Translations under genes and position numbers: made by a program
The notes under the pieces: generated by a model
The model's input: only the letters and a program-made list of their open reading frames with translations
Told to the model about the DNA's origin: nothing
Databases searched by the model: none
In this document: positions 17,993 through 25,525 of the stretch, in pieces
Position numbering within the stretch: position 1 is the first letter of the stretch
How the letters are laid out: every line of letters starts with the position of its first letter
Assembly (NCBI GenBank): GCA_002412885.1
Contig: DHVX01000052.1
Span: 1 to 64,000 of the forward strand
Reading direction: 5' to 3'
DNA length: 64,000 nt
From: Bacteroidales bacterium UBA5197
GTDB taxonomy: Bacteria > Bacteroidota > Bacteroidia > Bacteroidales > Lentimicrobiaceae

Positions 17993-19357
17993 TTATTTAT
18001 CCCAAATGCCGGTTGCAGTTTTGTTGAGAATCTTTTTGTATTGATAGGGTGCAAGTAATGTGCCCGGCAACAAGCAGATACAAGTGGCAAGTATTACTCC
18101 TGCAGCTCCCATTTCGAGGTTTCCGGCAAAATAAACCGATAACGGAATATTTGCCAGCGCAGCAATTATTGAAGTATAAAGCTGAAACCTGATCTTTCCA
18201 GCTCCGTTAATGAAATAAACATAAATGTTATTCCATGTGCTGATCAATATAAAAACTCCCATCAATATGGTTATTAACAACGGAATCTCTATTTTGTCAC
18301 CAATCCAGAACATATAAAATGGCCCAGAAATCAAAATCATCAGAACAACAAGAGCCACAATCAGAAACCAAAGCCTCACCAATCTGGTAGTTATATGCCT
18401 GATCCAGGGTATATCGTTAATAGTATATGCTTGTGTGTATGCCGACCAAAGCGGATTCATGATGATTGCAAAAGCCATGGAAACTGAATGGAAATACTTG
18501 AATGCGATGTTGTAAGGAGTTACATGTTCAGGCCCCAGAACCTGTGTTATAATCATATTGTCGGTTGAAAAGATGACCAACACAGCAATCTGAATGATAA
18601 AGAACTGAAATCCCAGCCCTGTGAGATCCTTCAATTGATTCATTCTGAAGTATTTCAGGCTTGGCCGGTACTCCTTGTAATTGTTTCGGAAAAAGTAAAT
18701 GGTTGCGATTAAAAGTACAAAAACCGGCGAAAATGTAACCGCCATAGCCAGATACATTAACGAACCCTTGGTTGTTAATGTGAGAACATAGATTATTATC
18801 AGTGAAATAACATTTGAAAGCGGATCGAAAGTGTTACTTATAGCCGGCTTTTGGTCAGCGGTAATGATGATCGAAATTAGTTTCAGAATAAACCTCAGCA
18901 CAAATAATGAGAAAACATACACAACAAGTGTCTGCATGTTTCCTGTTTCTCCTGCCGGGATATTAAAAATTGAATTCCAGTTCAGGAAAAAGCTTGCTCC
19001 GAAGAACAATATCCAGAGTATGCCAAAAATACCGGTTAATCCGAAATAGGTGGTGCTAACGTATATTCTTGCCAGCAATTTATCCCCCTTTGCCAGTGCT
19101 TCAGCAAACCGGTTTCTTAACCCATTTCCAAGCCCTATGTCGAAAAATCCGAACCATGAAATTACAGAACTGAGCGTCAGCCATATTCCATAATCTCTTG
19201 CGCCAAGATAACCGAGTGTGAGGGGAACTATCAAAAATGTTATAACAATACTACCTCCCTTAATGAGAAACGAGAGAAGAATGTTTTTCTTGATGTTTCG
19301 GCTTCGTTCGTGCCCCTTACTTATGTAATCTTTAATGTAGTTTAAAGGGCTTTGCAT
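17993..19357 (-). CDS. polysaccharide flippase (Wzx/MATE-like), copy B
   Basis: This is a paralogue of the neighbouring flippase with the same topology and blocks (FDIGLGNGLRNRFAEALAKG, TGIWDK at the C-terminus versus TGIWGK). The open frame reaches 19465, but its first 36 codons are polar and Cys-rich with no counterpart in copy A. The ATG at 19357 (MQSPLNYIKDYISKGH) gives about 454 residues and aligns with copy A. It is the most upstream gene of the cluster on this strand. The pair could serve two repeat units or two polysaccharides, or be a recent duplication. Confidence 0.85.
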   Translation of the reverse strand: MQSPLNYIKDYISKGHERSRNIKKNILLSFLIKGGSIVITFLIVPLTLGYLGARDYGIWLTLSSVISWFGFFDIGLGNGLRNRFAEALAKGDKLLARIYVSTTYFGLTGIFGILWILFFGASFFLNWNSIFNIPAGETGNMQTLVVYVFSLFVLRFILKLISIIITADQKPAISNTFDPLSNVISLIIIYVLTLTTKGSLMYLAMAVTFSPVFVLLIATIYFFRNNYKEYRPSLKYFRMNQLKDLTGLGFQFFIIQIAVLVIFSTDNMIITQVLGPEHVTPYNIAFKYFHSVSMAFAIIMNPLWSAYTQAYTINDIPWIRHITTRLVRLWFLIVALVVLMILISGPFYMFWIGDKIEIPLLITILMGVFILISTWNNIYVYFINGAGKIRFQLYTSIIAALANIPLSVYFAGNLEMGAAGVILATCICLLPGTLLAPYQYKKILNKTATGIWDK

Positions 19358-19441
19358 AACGAAAATTTGGCTTTTTGATTTTGCCGCAAGTTTAACATTT
19401 TTTACAGCACAATGTTCACAAATAATCCGACGACAAAAATT

Positions 19442-19469
19442 TAAAGTGCAACCTTTGGGCTGCACTTTA
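19442..19469 (-). terminator. hairpin downstream of the ALDH7-like gene
   Basis: TAAAGTGCA (19442-19450) and TGCACTTTA (19461-19469) form a perfect 9-base stem with a 10-base loop. On the minus strand it is followed by an AAATTTTTG stretch. It lies about 80 bases past the stop of the aldehyde dehydrogenase and before the flippase start, so it would end the metabolic operon. The T-run is weak. Confidence 0.45.
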
Positions 19470-19549
19470 TAAAATAATCATCGTAAAATAATCCGATATT
19501 ATTACCTAAAATTGAAATGAGATGCAAATCTAATCAGAATTCACTGGTT

Positions 19550-21112
19550 TCAATCCTCAAAAGCATCGAATTTAATTCCCTGAGCCAGGGGCAATTCGGT
19601 TGAAAAGTTAATGGTATTTGTCTGGCGGCGCATGTATGCTTTCCATGCATCCGATCCTGATTCACGACCACCTCCGGTATCTTTCTCACCTCCGAATGCT
19701 CCTCCGATTTCAGCACCGTTGGTAGCAATGTTTACATTGGCTATGCCGCAATCAGAACCTTCGTGTGAAAGAAAGCGCTCGGTTTCAAGTATATTTCTTG
19801 AAAATATAGCTGATGAAAGTCCTTGCGGAACAGCATTGTGCAGCTCGATGGCTTCATCCATACTCTTATACTTTATCAGATAAAGAATAGGCGCAAAGGT
19901 TTCCTCCTGAACTATCTCATAGTGATTTTCAACTTCGGCGATACATGGAACTACATAACAACCCGATTCATAGCCTTCTCCTTCGAGCACCTGCCCGCCG
20001 TAAACAATCTTTCCGCCTTCTTTCATGATCTGCTCCTGAGCATTCAGGAAGGCATTTACAGCATCTTTATCGACCAACGGCCCCACCACAGTATCCTCAT
20101 TAAGCGGATGACCGATTTTTAATTGTTTGTATGCTTCAATCAGCTTATCGCGAAATTTGTCGAAGATACAGTCATGAATCAGCAATCGTCTTGTTGATGT
20201 GCATCGTTGTCCCGAAGTCGCTACAGCACCGAACAAACTGCCGCGCAGTGCCATATTCAGATTTCCGTATTGCGAAACAATAATGGCATTGTTGCCACCA
20301 AGTTCAAGTATGCTTCTGCCAAGCCGTTCACCAACAATCTTGCTTACATGTCGTCCAACCCTGGTTGAGCCGGTCACTGAAATCAGCGGTATTCGTTTAT
20401 CAGCAAGAAAGTCATCGCCAATATACTTTGAACTTCCTGCAACCAGCGATAATACACCTTCCGCAACATCATTATCGCGCAGCACCTGTTCAATTACTTT
20501 GTGAACAGCAACTGCACTTAACATTACCTTTGATGAAGGTTTCCATACCACTACATCGCCGCAGACCATTGCCAGCATTGCATTCCATGCCCAAACAGCA
20601 ACCGGGAAATTAAAGGCAGATATAACACCAACTACGCCCAATGGATGATATTGGTCGTACATCCGGTGGCGTTCGCGCTCCGAATGCATGGTTGATCCGT
20701 AAAGCTGCCTCGACAAGCCAACTGCAAAGTCAGCAATGTCAATCATTTCCTGAACTTCTCCCAGTCCTTCCTGATAAACCTTGCCCATTTCATATGAAAC
20801 CAGCGAGCCGAGTGGTTCTTTGTATTCTCTCAATCGATTGCCGATCTGCCTGACAATTTCACCTCGTTTGGGTGCCGGAACCATGCGCCACGAACTGAAA
20901 GCTGCTGTTGCTTTCTCCATCACCAATTCATAATCGTCCCATGTAGCCTGATTTACTGAGGCAATCAATTGTCCATCGGCAGGTGAATAGGAGTGAATGG
21001 GTTGGCCTTTGGTGGGATACCATACAGTTCCGGTTGTTGCACCGGAATTAAAATCTTCGATACCAAGCTGGCTTAATATTTCCTGAATCTGCTTTGTTGT
21101 TTTTTTTGACAT
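19550..21112 (-). CDS. ALDH7-type aldehyde dehydrogenase (aminoadipate-semialdehyde / piperideine-6-carboxylate dehydrogenase-like)
   Basis: The NAD(P)-dependent dehydrogenase has 520 residues, starting MSKKTTKQIQEILSQLG at the ATG at 21112 (a TTG 24 bases earlier is less likely). Catalytic residues are Glu270 in LELGGNNAI and Cys304 in SGQRCTSTRR, with the NAD loop at VTGSTRVG. The HPLGVVGVISAFNFPVAVWAWN block and GDVVVWKPSSK mark the ALDH7 (antiquitin, AmaB) group, which oxidises alpha-aminoadipate semialdehyde in lysine breakdown. It lies 73 bases downstream of a P5C dehydrogenase. No lysine aminotransferase or lysine dehydrogenase is seen, so a broader aldehyde role is possible. Confidence 0.85.
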   Translation of the reverse strand: MSKKTTKQIQEILSQLGIEDFNSGATTGTVWYPTKGQPIHSYSPADGQLIASVNQATWDDYELVMEKATAAFSSWRMVPAPKRGEIVRQIGNRLREYKEPLGSLVSYEMGKVYQEGLGEVQEMIDIADFAVGLSRQLYGSTMHSERERHRMYDQYHPLGVVGVISAFNFPVAVWAWNAMLAMVCGDVVVWKPSSKVMLSAVAVHKVIEQVLRDNDVAEGVLSLVAGSSKYIGDDFLADKRIPLISVTGSTRVGRHVSKIVGERLGRSILELGGNNAIIVSQYGNLNMALRGSLFGAVATSGQRCTSTRRLLIHDCIFDKFRDKLIEAYKQLKIGHPLNEDTVVGPLVDKDAVNAFLNAQEQIMKEGGKIVYGGQVLEGEGYESGCYVVPCIAEVENHYEIVQEETFAPILYLIKYKSMDEAIELHNAVPQGLSSAIFSRNILETERFLSHEGSDCGIANVNIATNGAEIGGAFGGEKDTGGGRESGSDAWKAYMRRQTNTINFSTELPLAQGIKFDAFED

Positions 21113-21185
21113 GCTTTTTATTTTTTCAAGTAACAAACCTATTAGTTGATTGTTTTCGATTGGTCATTATAATCTGTTTCTTTAT

Positions 21186-22829
21186 TTAGATTAATCTTCC
21201 ATCTCCATCCATAAATGGATACCGGTAATCATTAGCTGGAATGAACGTTTCTTTAATTGTTCGGGGACTGGTCCAGCGGATTAGATTCAGGTAACTACCT
21301 GATTTATCATTGGTCCCTGATGCCCTCGCACCTCCAAAGGGTTGTTGCCCGACTACTGCTCCTGAAGGTTTATCATTAAAGTATAGATTGCCGGCTGTAT
21401 ATCTCAGTTTCCGGCATGCAATGTTGAGCGCATAACGATCTGTTGAAAAAATACTTCCGGTGAGCGCATAGGGTGAGGTCTTGTCGCAAATCTCAAGTGT
21501 TTGCTCAAATTCATTGTCTTTATATACAAACACTGTAAGTACCGGACCAAATATTTCTTCTTCCATTGTTTTGAAATGCGGGTCAGTCGTTTCTATCAGG
21601 GTTGGCCTGATGAAAAATCCATGGGTTTTGTCACCTGTACCACCTGCAATGATTTTTGCATCTGTCGATTTTTTAGCATAGCCGATATAGTCCATGATAC
21701 CATCAAATGAAGCTTCGTCAATAACAGCATTGGCAAAATTTGAGAAATCTCTCACATCTCCCATTTTTATTTCATTAATCTGCTCAACCAGCATGCGTTT
21801 GAGTTTTGGCCACATAGATTCAGGGATGTAGGTGCGCGAAGCTGCTGAGCACTTCTGACCCTGATACTCATATGCACCTCTGATCATTGCGGTTGCAACC
21901 TCTTCAATATTTGCTGATGCATGCACAAAGATGAAATCTTTCCCACCTGTTTCACCAATCAGTTTCGGGTATGAAATGTAGTTTGAAAGATTCTCTCCGG
22001 TAGATCTCCAGATATGATTGAATGTTCCTGTGGAACCAGTGAAATGAATTCCTGCCAGATGTTTGTTTTTCAGTACAACTGATGAAATGTCTTTACCTGA
22101 TGATGGAATAAAATTTATAACACCTTCTGGTAACCCGGCTTCCATAAAGATCTTCATCAGGTAATAATTTGAAAGAACTGATGTTGAAGCGGGTTTCCAC
22201 ACCAAAGTATTTCCCATTAGAGCCGGAGCTGCATTAAGATTTGATGCAATGGCAGTAAAATTAAAGGGTGTTATCGCAAGTACAAAGCCTTCAAGAGCTC
22301 TGTATTCAATCCTGTTCAGATTTCCGAATTCTGAAGATGGCTGTTTGCTGTAAATTTCACTGGCATAATAAGCATTGAACCTTAAAAAATCAATTACTTC
22401 ACAAGCGCTGTCAATTTCTGCCTGATAGGCACTTTTACTCTGGCCAAGCATGGTGGCAGCATTAAGCACATACCTGTACTTTTCCGAAATAAGTTCTGCT
22501 GCTTTTAGAAATACAGATGCCCTGTCGAGCCATGAAAGTGACATCCAGTCTTCTCTGGCAGAAACTGCTGCCTGAGCTGCCATTTCAATTTCTTCTGGCC
22601 CGGCTATGCAGTATGATGCCATCACTTGTCCATGATTATGCGGCATGATTACGGAATTCCTGTTTTTTGTGAAAACTTCTTTTCCACCAATAATTAGTGG
22701 AATTTCTATAATTTCTGATGATTGGCGGTCAATCTCATTCATTAATTCTTTCCTGGAAATACTACCCGGATTGTACTTGTTAATGTCTTCATTCTTCGGC
22801 GTTTCAAAGTTGTAAATTGCGTTGTTCAT
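21186..22829 (-). CDS. pruA: L-glutamate gamma-semialdehyde (P5C) dehydrogenase, copy 1
   Basis: The 547-residue enzyme oxidises glutamate semialdehyde, formed from proline or ornithine, to glutamate with NAD. Motifs are Glu293 in IGETGGKDF, Cys327 in YQGQKCSAASR and FTGSTGTFN in the cofactor site. The length and the QPFGGARASGTNDK block fit the stand-alone eukaryote-like P5C dehydrogenase group common in Bacteroidota. A near-identical-length paralogue lies at 25526-27166 on the other strand. No proline dehydrogenase is in the window. A perfect palindrome lies 15 bases before its ATG, and it follows the WtpA-like gene by 77 bases. Confidence 0.9.
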   Translation of the reverse strand: MNNAIYNFETPKNEDINKYNPGSISRKELMNEIDRQSSEIIEIPLIIGGKEVFTKNRNSVIMPHNHGQVMASYCIAGPEEIEMAAQAAVSAREDWMSLSWLDRASVFLKAAELISEKYRYVLNAATMLGQSKSAYQAEIDSACEVIDFLRFNAYYASEIYSKQPSSEFGNLNRIEYRALEGFVLAITPFNFTAIASNLNAAPALMGNTLVWKPASTSVLSNYYLMKIFMEAGLPEGVINFIPSSGKDISSVVLKNKHLAGIHFTGSTGTFNHIWRSTGENLSNYISYPKLIGETGGKDFIFVHASANIEEVATAMIRGAYEYQGQKCSAASRTYIPESMWPKLKRMLVEQINEIKMGDVRDFSNFANAVIDEASFDGIMDYIGYAKKSTDAKIIAGGTGDKTHGFFIRPTLIETTDPHFKTMEEEIFGPVLTVFVYKDNEFEQTLEICDKTSPYALTGSIFSTDRYALNIACRKLRYTAGNLYFNDKPSGAVVGQQPFGGARASGTNDKSGSYLNLIRWTSPRTIKETFIPANDYRYPFMDGDGRLI

Positions 22830-22844
22830 GTTGGTTTGTTTTTG

Positions 22845-22868
22845 CGATATGAATATAAATTCATATCG
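22845..22868. promoter_or_regulatory. ModE-box-like palindrome, site 1 (perfect)
   Basis: CGATATGAAT, four bases ATAA, then ATTCATATCG: a perfect 10-base inverted repeat. It lies 15 bases before the P5C dehydrogenase ATG, after the WtpA-like gene. Variants of the same 24-base pattern occur at 24241-24264 and 30948-30971. The CG-TAT...ATA-CG outline resembles Escherichia coli ModE sites. Confidence 0.6.
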
Positions 22869-22906
22869 GTAGGTGAATTTTTAAGAGATTCGATTATTAG
22901 AAATGC

Positions 22907-23863
22907 TTAGTTCATGAATTCAGGAGTAGAAGTTGATTTTGGAGAGAATTCCGGTTCAATGTGCTTTTGACCCATTGCTTCAATTATCGGAAGACCTTTT
23001 TCAATTATGAACTTTACGAAAGCTTTGGCATTCTCAGTATTTTCTGAGTTGTTTGGGATAGTCATTCCATAAACCATTGCTTCTCCGAACTGAGTTATTT
23101 TGTCGCCGGGTTTATTGCCGGCAACATCAACCGATACTGTTTTGTAAAAATCCTGTAATCCTGGAGATGAAAGATTAATACTGTCAGGAAGTGACAAATA
23201 GGGGAGCTTGTGCTGAATTGCAACAGATTTGTAAAGAAAAATATAATCAAGTGTTCCTGTTTCAAGCAACGCCAAAAGATCAGTTTCTTTTGGGCGGATA
23301 TATTTCTGATCCTTCTTCATCAGTTCATCGGTTAACCCGGGTATATTGTAAACCTTTTCAGTCAACTGCATGGTAAGAATAGCTCTGTAGCCGCAAGGAT
23401 CAGAATTTGGGTCAGATCGCCCGAATCTTATTTCCGGATTTTGTAAAATTCTAAACCAATTATTTTCATTGATGGAATCAGACATTCTTGAGCCCGGGTG
23501 ATAAACAATAGCCATTTCATTGCCGGCAAACAATAGATTCCAGCTTGCAAAATCAGGAATCATCAGTTTGTCAATCAGAATATAATCGGCTGATGCCATA
23601 ATGTCGCATGGTCTGTTAAGATCGGTAATCTTGCGGATTGAAGCCAGACTTCCTGCCGATTCAGGCAGGATTTTGACTTCCGGATGAATTTTCCGGAATG
23701 AATCGGCCAAAGCCCTGAAAGGAACAGACAAGCTGCCGGCATGGAAAATAATTAGGTCTCCCTTTAATTCGCTTTCTGAACCAGTGTTAGTCACCCTTCC
23801 ACAGGAAGCCATTGCTATAAAAGCAATAAATACAAATATTATTTTTAACCCCGAATTAATCAT
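22907..23863 (-). CDS. wtpA: tungstate/molybdate-binding lipoprotein (WtpA/ModA-like)
   Basis: This 318-residue solute-binding protein has a lipoprotein signal (FVFIAFIAMASC, lipidated Cys21). Its body starts DLIIFHAGSLSVPFRALADS, and it has a PESAGSLASIRKI block and FGRSDPNSDPCGYRA. These are the ligand-loop motifs of the WtpA/ModA oxyanion binders; the FGRSDPNSDPCGYRA type is typical of tungstate/molybdate binding proteins of the Wtp group. It would capture tungstate or molybdate outside the inner membrane. Its start overlaps the end of the ModE-like gene by 8 bases, so they form one operon. The permease and ATPase genes normally next to it are absent. Confidence 0.82.
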   Translation of the reverse strand: MINSGLKIIFVFIAFIAMASCGRVTNTGSESELKGDLIIFHAGSLSVPFRALADSFRKIHPEVKILPESAGSLASIRKITDLNRPCDIMASADYILIDKLMIPDFASWNLLFAGNEMAIVYHPGSRMSDSINENNWFRILQNPEIRFGRSDPNSDPCGYRAILTMQLTEKVYNIPGLTDELMKKDQKYIRPKETDLLALLETGTLDYIFLYKSVAIQHKLPYLSLPDSINLSSPGLQDFYKTVSVDVAGNKPGDKITQFGEAMVYGMTIPNNSENTENAKAFVKFIIEKGLPIIEAMGQKHIEPEFSPKSTSTPEFMN

Positions 23864-24230
23864 TTGAAATCAATGTCTTTTTAAGTTCGGTAAAATGTTG
23901 CTGCATAATTACATCCATTTTTTCATGAAAATCATCAAAAGCCCTGATAAGCTTTTTTCCTTCCGGAGTAAGCGAGGTACTTCCACCTTCAGCTCCACCT
24001 CTTGATTTTTCAAGTAAAGCAAAGCCAAGTTGTTCCTCAATGGCTTTAAGATCATTCCAGGTTCTGCGGTAAGTGATCTCAAGTTTCTCACATGCAGAGG
24101 TCAGCGAGCCTGTTTCATCTATTGCTTTGAGTATCTTCCATTTGCCATCACCCAGAATTCCCTTTTCGTTCTGGTCGGTAAACCAGATTTTATAATGAAG
24201 TTTCAGTTCATCGTACTTTTTGGTTTTCAT
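23856..24230 (-). CDS. modE: ModE-type winged-helix transcriptional regulator
   Basis: The 124-residue protein corresponds to the N-terminal DNA-binding domain of ModE (LysR-like winged helix): KILKAIDETGSLTSACEKL, then ITYRRTWNDLKAIEEQLG (helix-turn-helix at about residues 42-70) and EKSRGGAEGGSTSLTPEGKKL (the wing). The molybdate-binding (MOP) domains of full ModE are missing, as in many single-domain homologues, so how it senses metal is unclear. It is co-transcribed with the WtpA-like gene, and a palindrome at 24241-24264 sits just before its ATG, consistent with autoregulation. Target prediction is inference. Confidence 0.85.
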   Translation of the reverse strand: MKTKKYDELKLHYKIWFTDQNEKGILGDGKWKILKAIDETGSLTSACEKLEITYRRTWNDLKAIEEQLGFALLEKSRGGAEGGSTSLTPEGKKLIRAFDDFHEKMDVIMQQHFTELKKTLISND

Positions 24231-24240
24231 CGGATTGATT

Positions 24241-24264
24241 GGTTATGTTTGATAGTTCATATCG
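24241..24264. promoter_or_regulatory. ModE-box-like palindrome, site 2
   Basis: GGTTATGTTT, four bases GATA, then GTTCATATCG. The right arm keeps the core TTCATATCG of site 1, and the left arm keeps GxTATG. It ends 10 bases before the modE ATG, where a bound regulator would block initiation. Confidence 0.5.
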
Positions 24265-24274
24265 GATTACACTG

Positions 24275-24299
24275 AAAAGCCCCGGTTCAGGGGGCTTTC
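24275..24299 (-). terminator. terminator of the ppnP transcript
   Basis: Read on the minus strand, AAAGCCCC, a six-to-seven base loop and GGGGCTTT form a GC-rich 8-base stem ending in a short T-run (CTTTTC). It begins 3 bases after the ppnP stop. It separates ppnP from the modE operon. Confidence 0.7.
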
Positions 24300-24301
24300 G
24301 A

Positions 24302-24583
24302 CTATCGGTACAAACAGCGGTATGAAGTATCGCCATTCATTCTTACACCAAACTTTACATTGGCGGGTACTATAAAAGTTTCGAATGGCTGAAAGGTTTT
24401 CCACTCTGTTTCTTCAGGAAGTCTGACTTCCATTTCACCTGAGATCACCGTCATGTATTCAACACATGATGTACCGAATTCATATTCTCCGGCTGCCATA
24501 ACTCCTACTGTTGCAGGGCCTTCGCTTGTTTCAAATGCGATTGATTTTACTTTTCCGTCAAAGTACTCGTTGGTCTTAAACAT
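24302..24583 (-). CDS. ppnP: pyrimidine/purine nucleoside phosphorylase
   Basis: The small cupin of 93 residues starts MFKTNEYFDGKVKSIAFET, matching the Escherichia coli PpnP (YaiE) start MLQSNEYFSGKVKSIGF. EYMTVISGEMEVRLPEETEW is the central cupin strand block. PpnP splits nucleosides with phosphate to the free base and ribose 1-phosphate, with broad specificity. An ATG 12 bases further upstream (24595) keeps the frame but adds four residues not found in the family. A strong hairpin follows the stop, so it is probably a single-gene unit. Confidence 0.9.
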   Translation of the reverse strand: MFKTNEYFDGKVKSIAFETSEGPATVGVMAAGEYEFGTSCVEYMTVISGEMEVRLPEETEWKTFQPFETFIVPANVKFGVRMNGDTSYRCLYR

Positions 24584-24658
24584 AATTTTTATCATTAGTA
24601 GATTTGTACGGCAAAACTAAAGAATTTTAAATCTCCGGGAAACTATTTCGACAATCTT

Positions 24659-25411
24659 CTAAAGATTTCTCAGGTCTGCCACATCGCCAGTCAAAGGAAA
24701 GTCAGAAAACAGTAAAGAAATAATTTTATCAGCTACATCGTCAGGTTTACTCAGCCTGTTTTCTGTGAAGAGTTTTTCAAATTTTTCTCTCATTGGGAAT
24801 TGCTCTTCATTAGTGTTTCTGATGGTTTCCTGCATCTTTGTATCAACAATTCCAGGCGCTACAGAAAAAATCCTGACCGGATTTTCTTTGCTTTTCTGCT
24901 CTTCACCAATGGTTCGTGTAAGCATATCAAGAGCTGATTTTGCAGCGCAATAATTGCTCCATCCTGCATAGGGTGTACTTGCTGCTCCTGAGCTGATATT
25001 GACAATTGTTTTTTTTGCATTCAGTCTTTCCGACAGTCTGATAAATTCATTTATCAAGATGGCCGGTGCAATAACATTTGTTTTAAAATGATTTTCAATC
25101 AAGCCAGTGTTCAGGCTTCCTGACTTTCCCAGTGGTTCAAGCGTACCGGCATTGTTTATTAATACCACGTTGGCGACTTCATTTTCATCGATAAAAGAAA
25201 ATATCTCTTTAAAAATGACTGGTAATTTAGCGGTTTGGGTGAGGTCGGTCTGATAATACCATAAACCGCTGTGATTTTTTGTTGCAAGTGCTTTGAGCGA
25301 TTCATTGATCTGCCTTGAAATGCAAAACACCTTTTCTTTCCGGTGGATCAGTTTTTTTGCAATTGCCTCGCCAATTCCTGAAGAGGTTCCTGTAACAATA
25401 TAGTAATTCAT
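24659..25411 (-). CDS. short-chain dehydrogenase/reductase (YueD/sepiapterin-reductase-like)
   Basis: The 250-residue SDR has the NADP-binding loop VTGTSSGIGEAIA at residues 6-18, INNAGTLEPLG (NNAG block), catalytic Ser in NISSGAAS and the YCAAK pair (Tyr and Lys). YFKTNVIAPAIL-like and VAPGIVDTKMQ blocks are also present. The TSSGIG start and the overall blocks are close to Bacillus YueD (benzil reductase) and sepiapterin reductases. The physiological substrate is unknown; an alpha-diketone or a pterin are candidates by family. It is divergent from the second P5C dehydrogenase (114-base gap). Confidence 0.82.
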   Translation of the reverse strand: MNYYIVTGTSSGIGEAIAKKLIHRKEKVFCISRQINESLKALATKNHSGLWYYQTDLTQTAKLPVIFKEIFSFIDENEVANVVLINNAGTLEPLGKSGSLNTGLIENHFKTNVIAPAILINEFIRLSERLNAKKTIVNISSGAASTPYAGWSNYCAAKSALDMLTRTIGEEQKSKENPVRIFSVAPGIVDTKMQETIRNTNEEQFPMREKFEKLFTENRLSKPDDVADKIISLLFSDFPLTGDVADLRNL

Positions 25412-25525
25412 AGTTAGTTTTTTACTTGCAATCAGTCAGTTTCTGCTTGAACATTTGCAGGAAGGCTGTGTTAATACAACTGGTAAATTTACATATATTT
25501 CGTTGTAATGCAATTCTGATTTTTT

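Noticed and set aside
19358..19465. upstream extension of flippase copy B
   Set aside because: The added residues are polar and Cys-rich and have no match in copy A.
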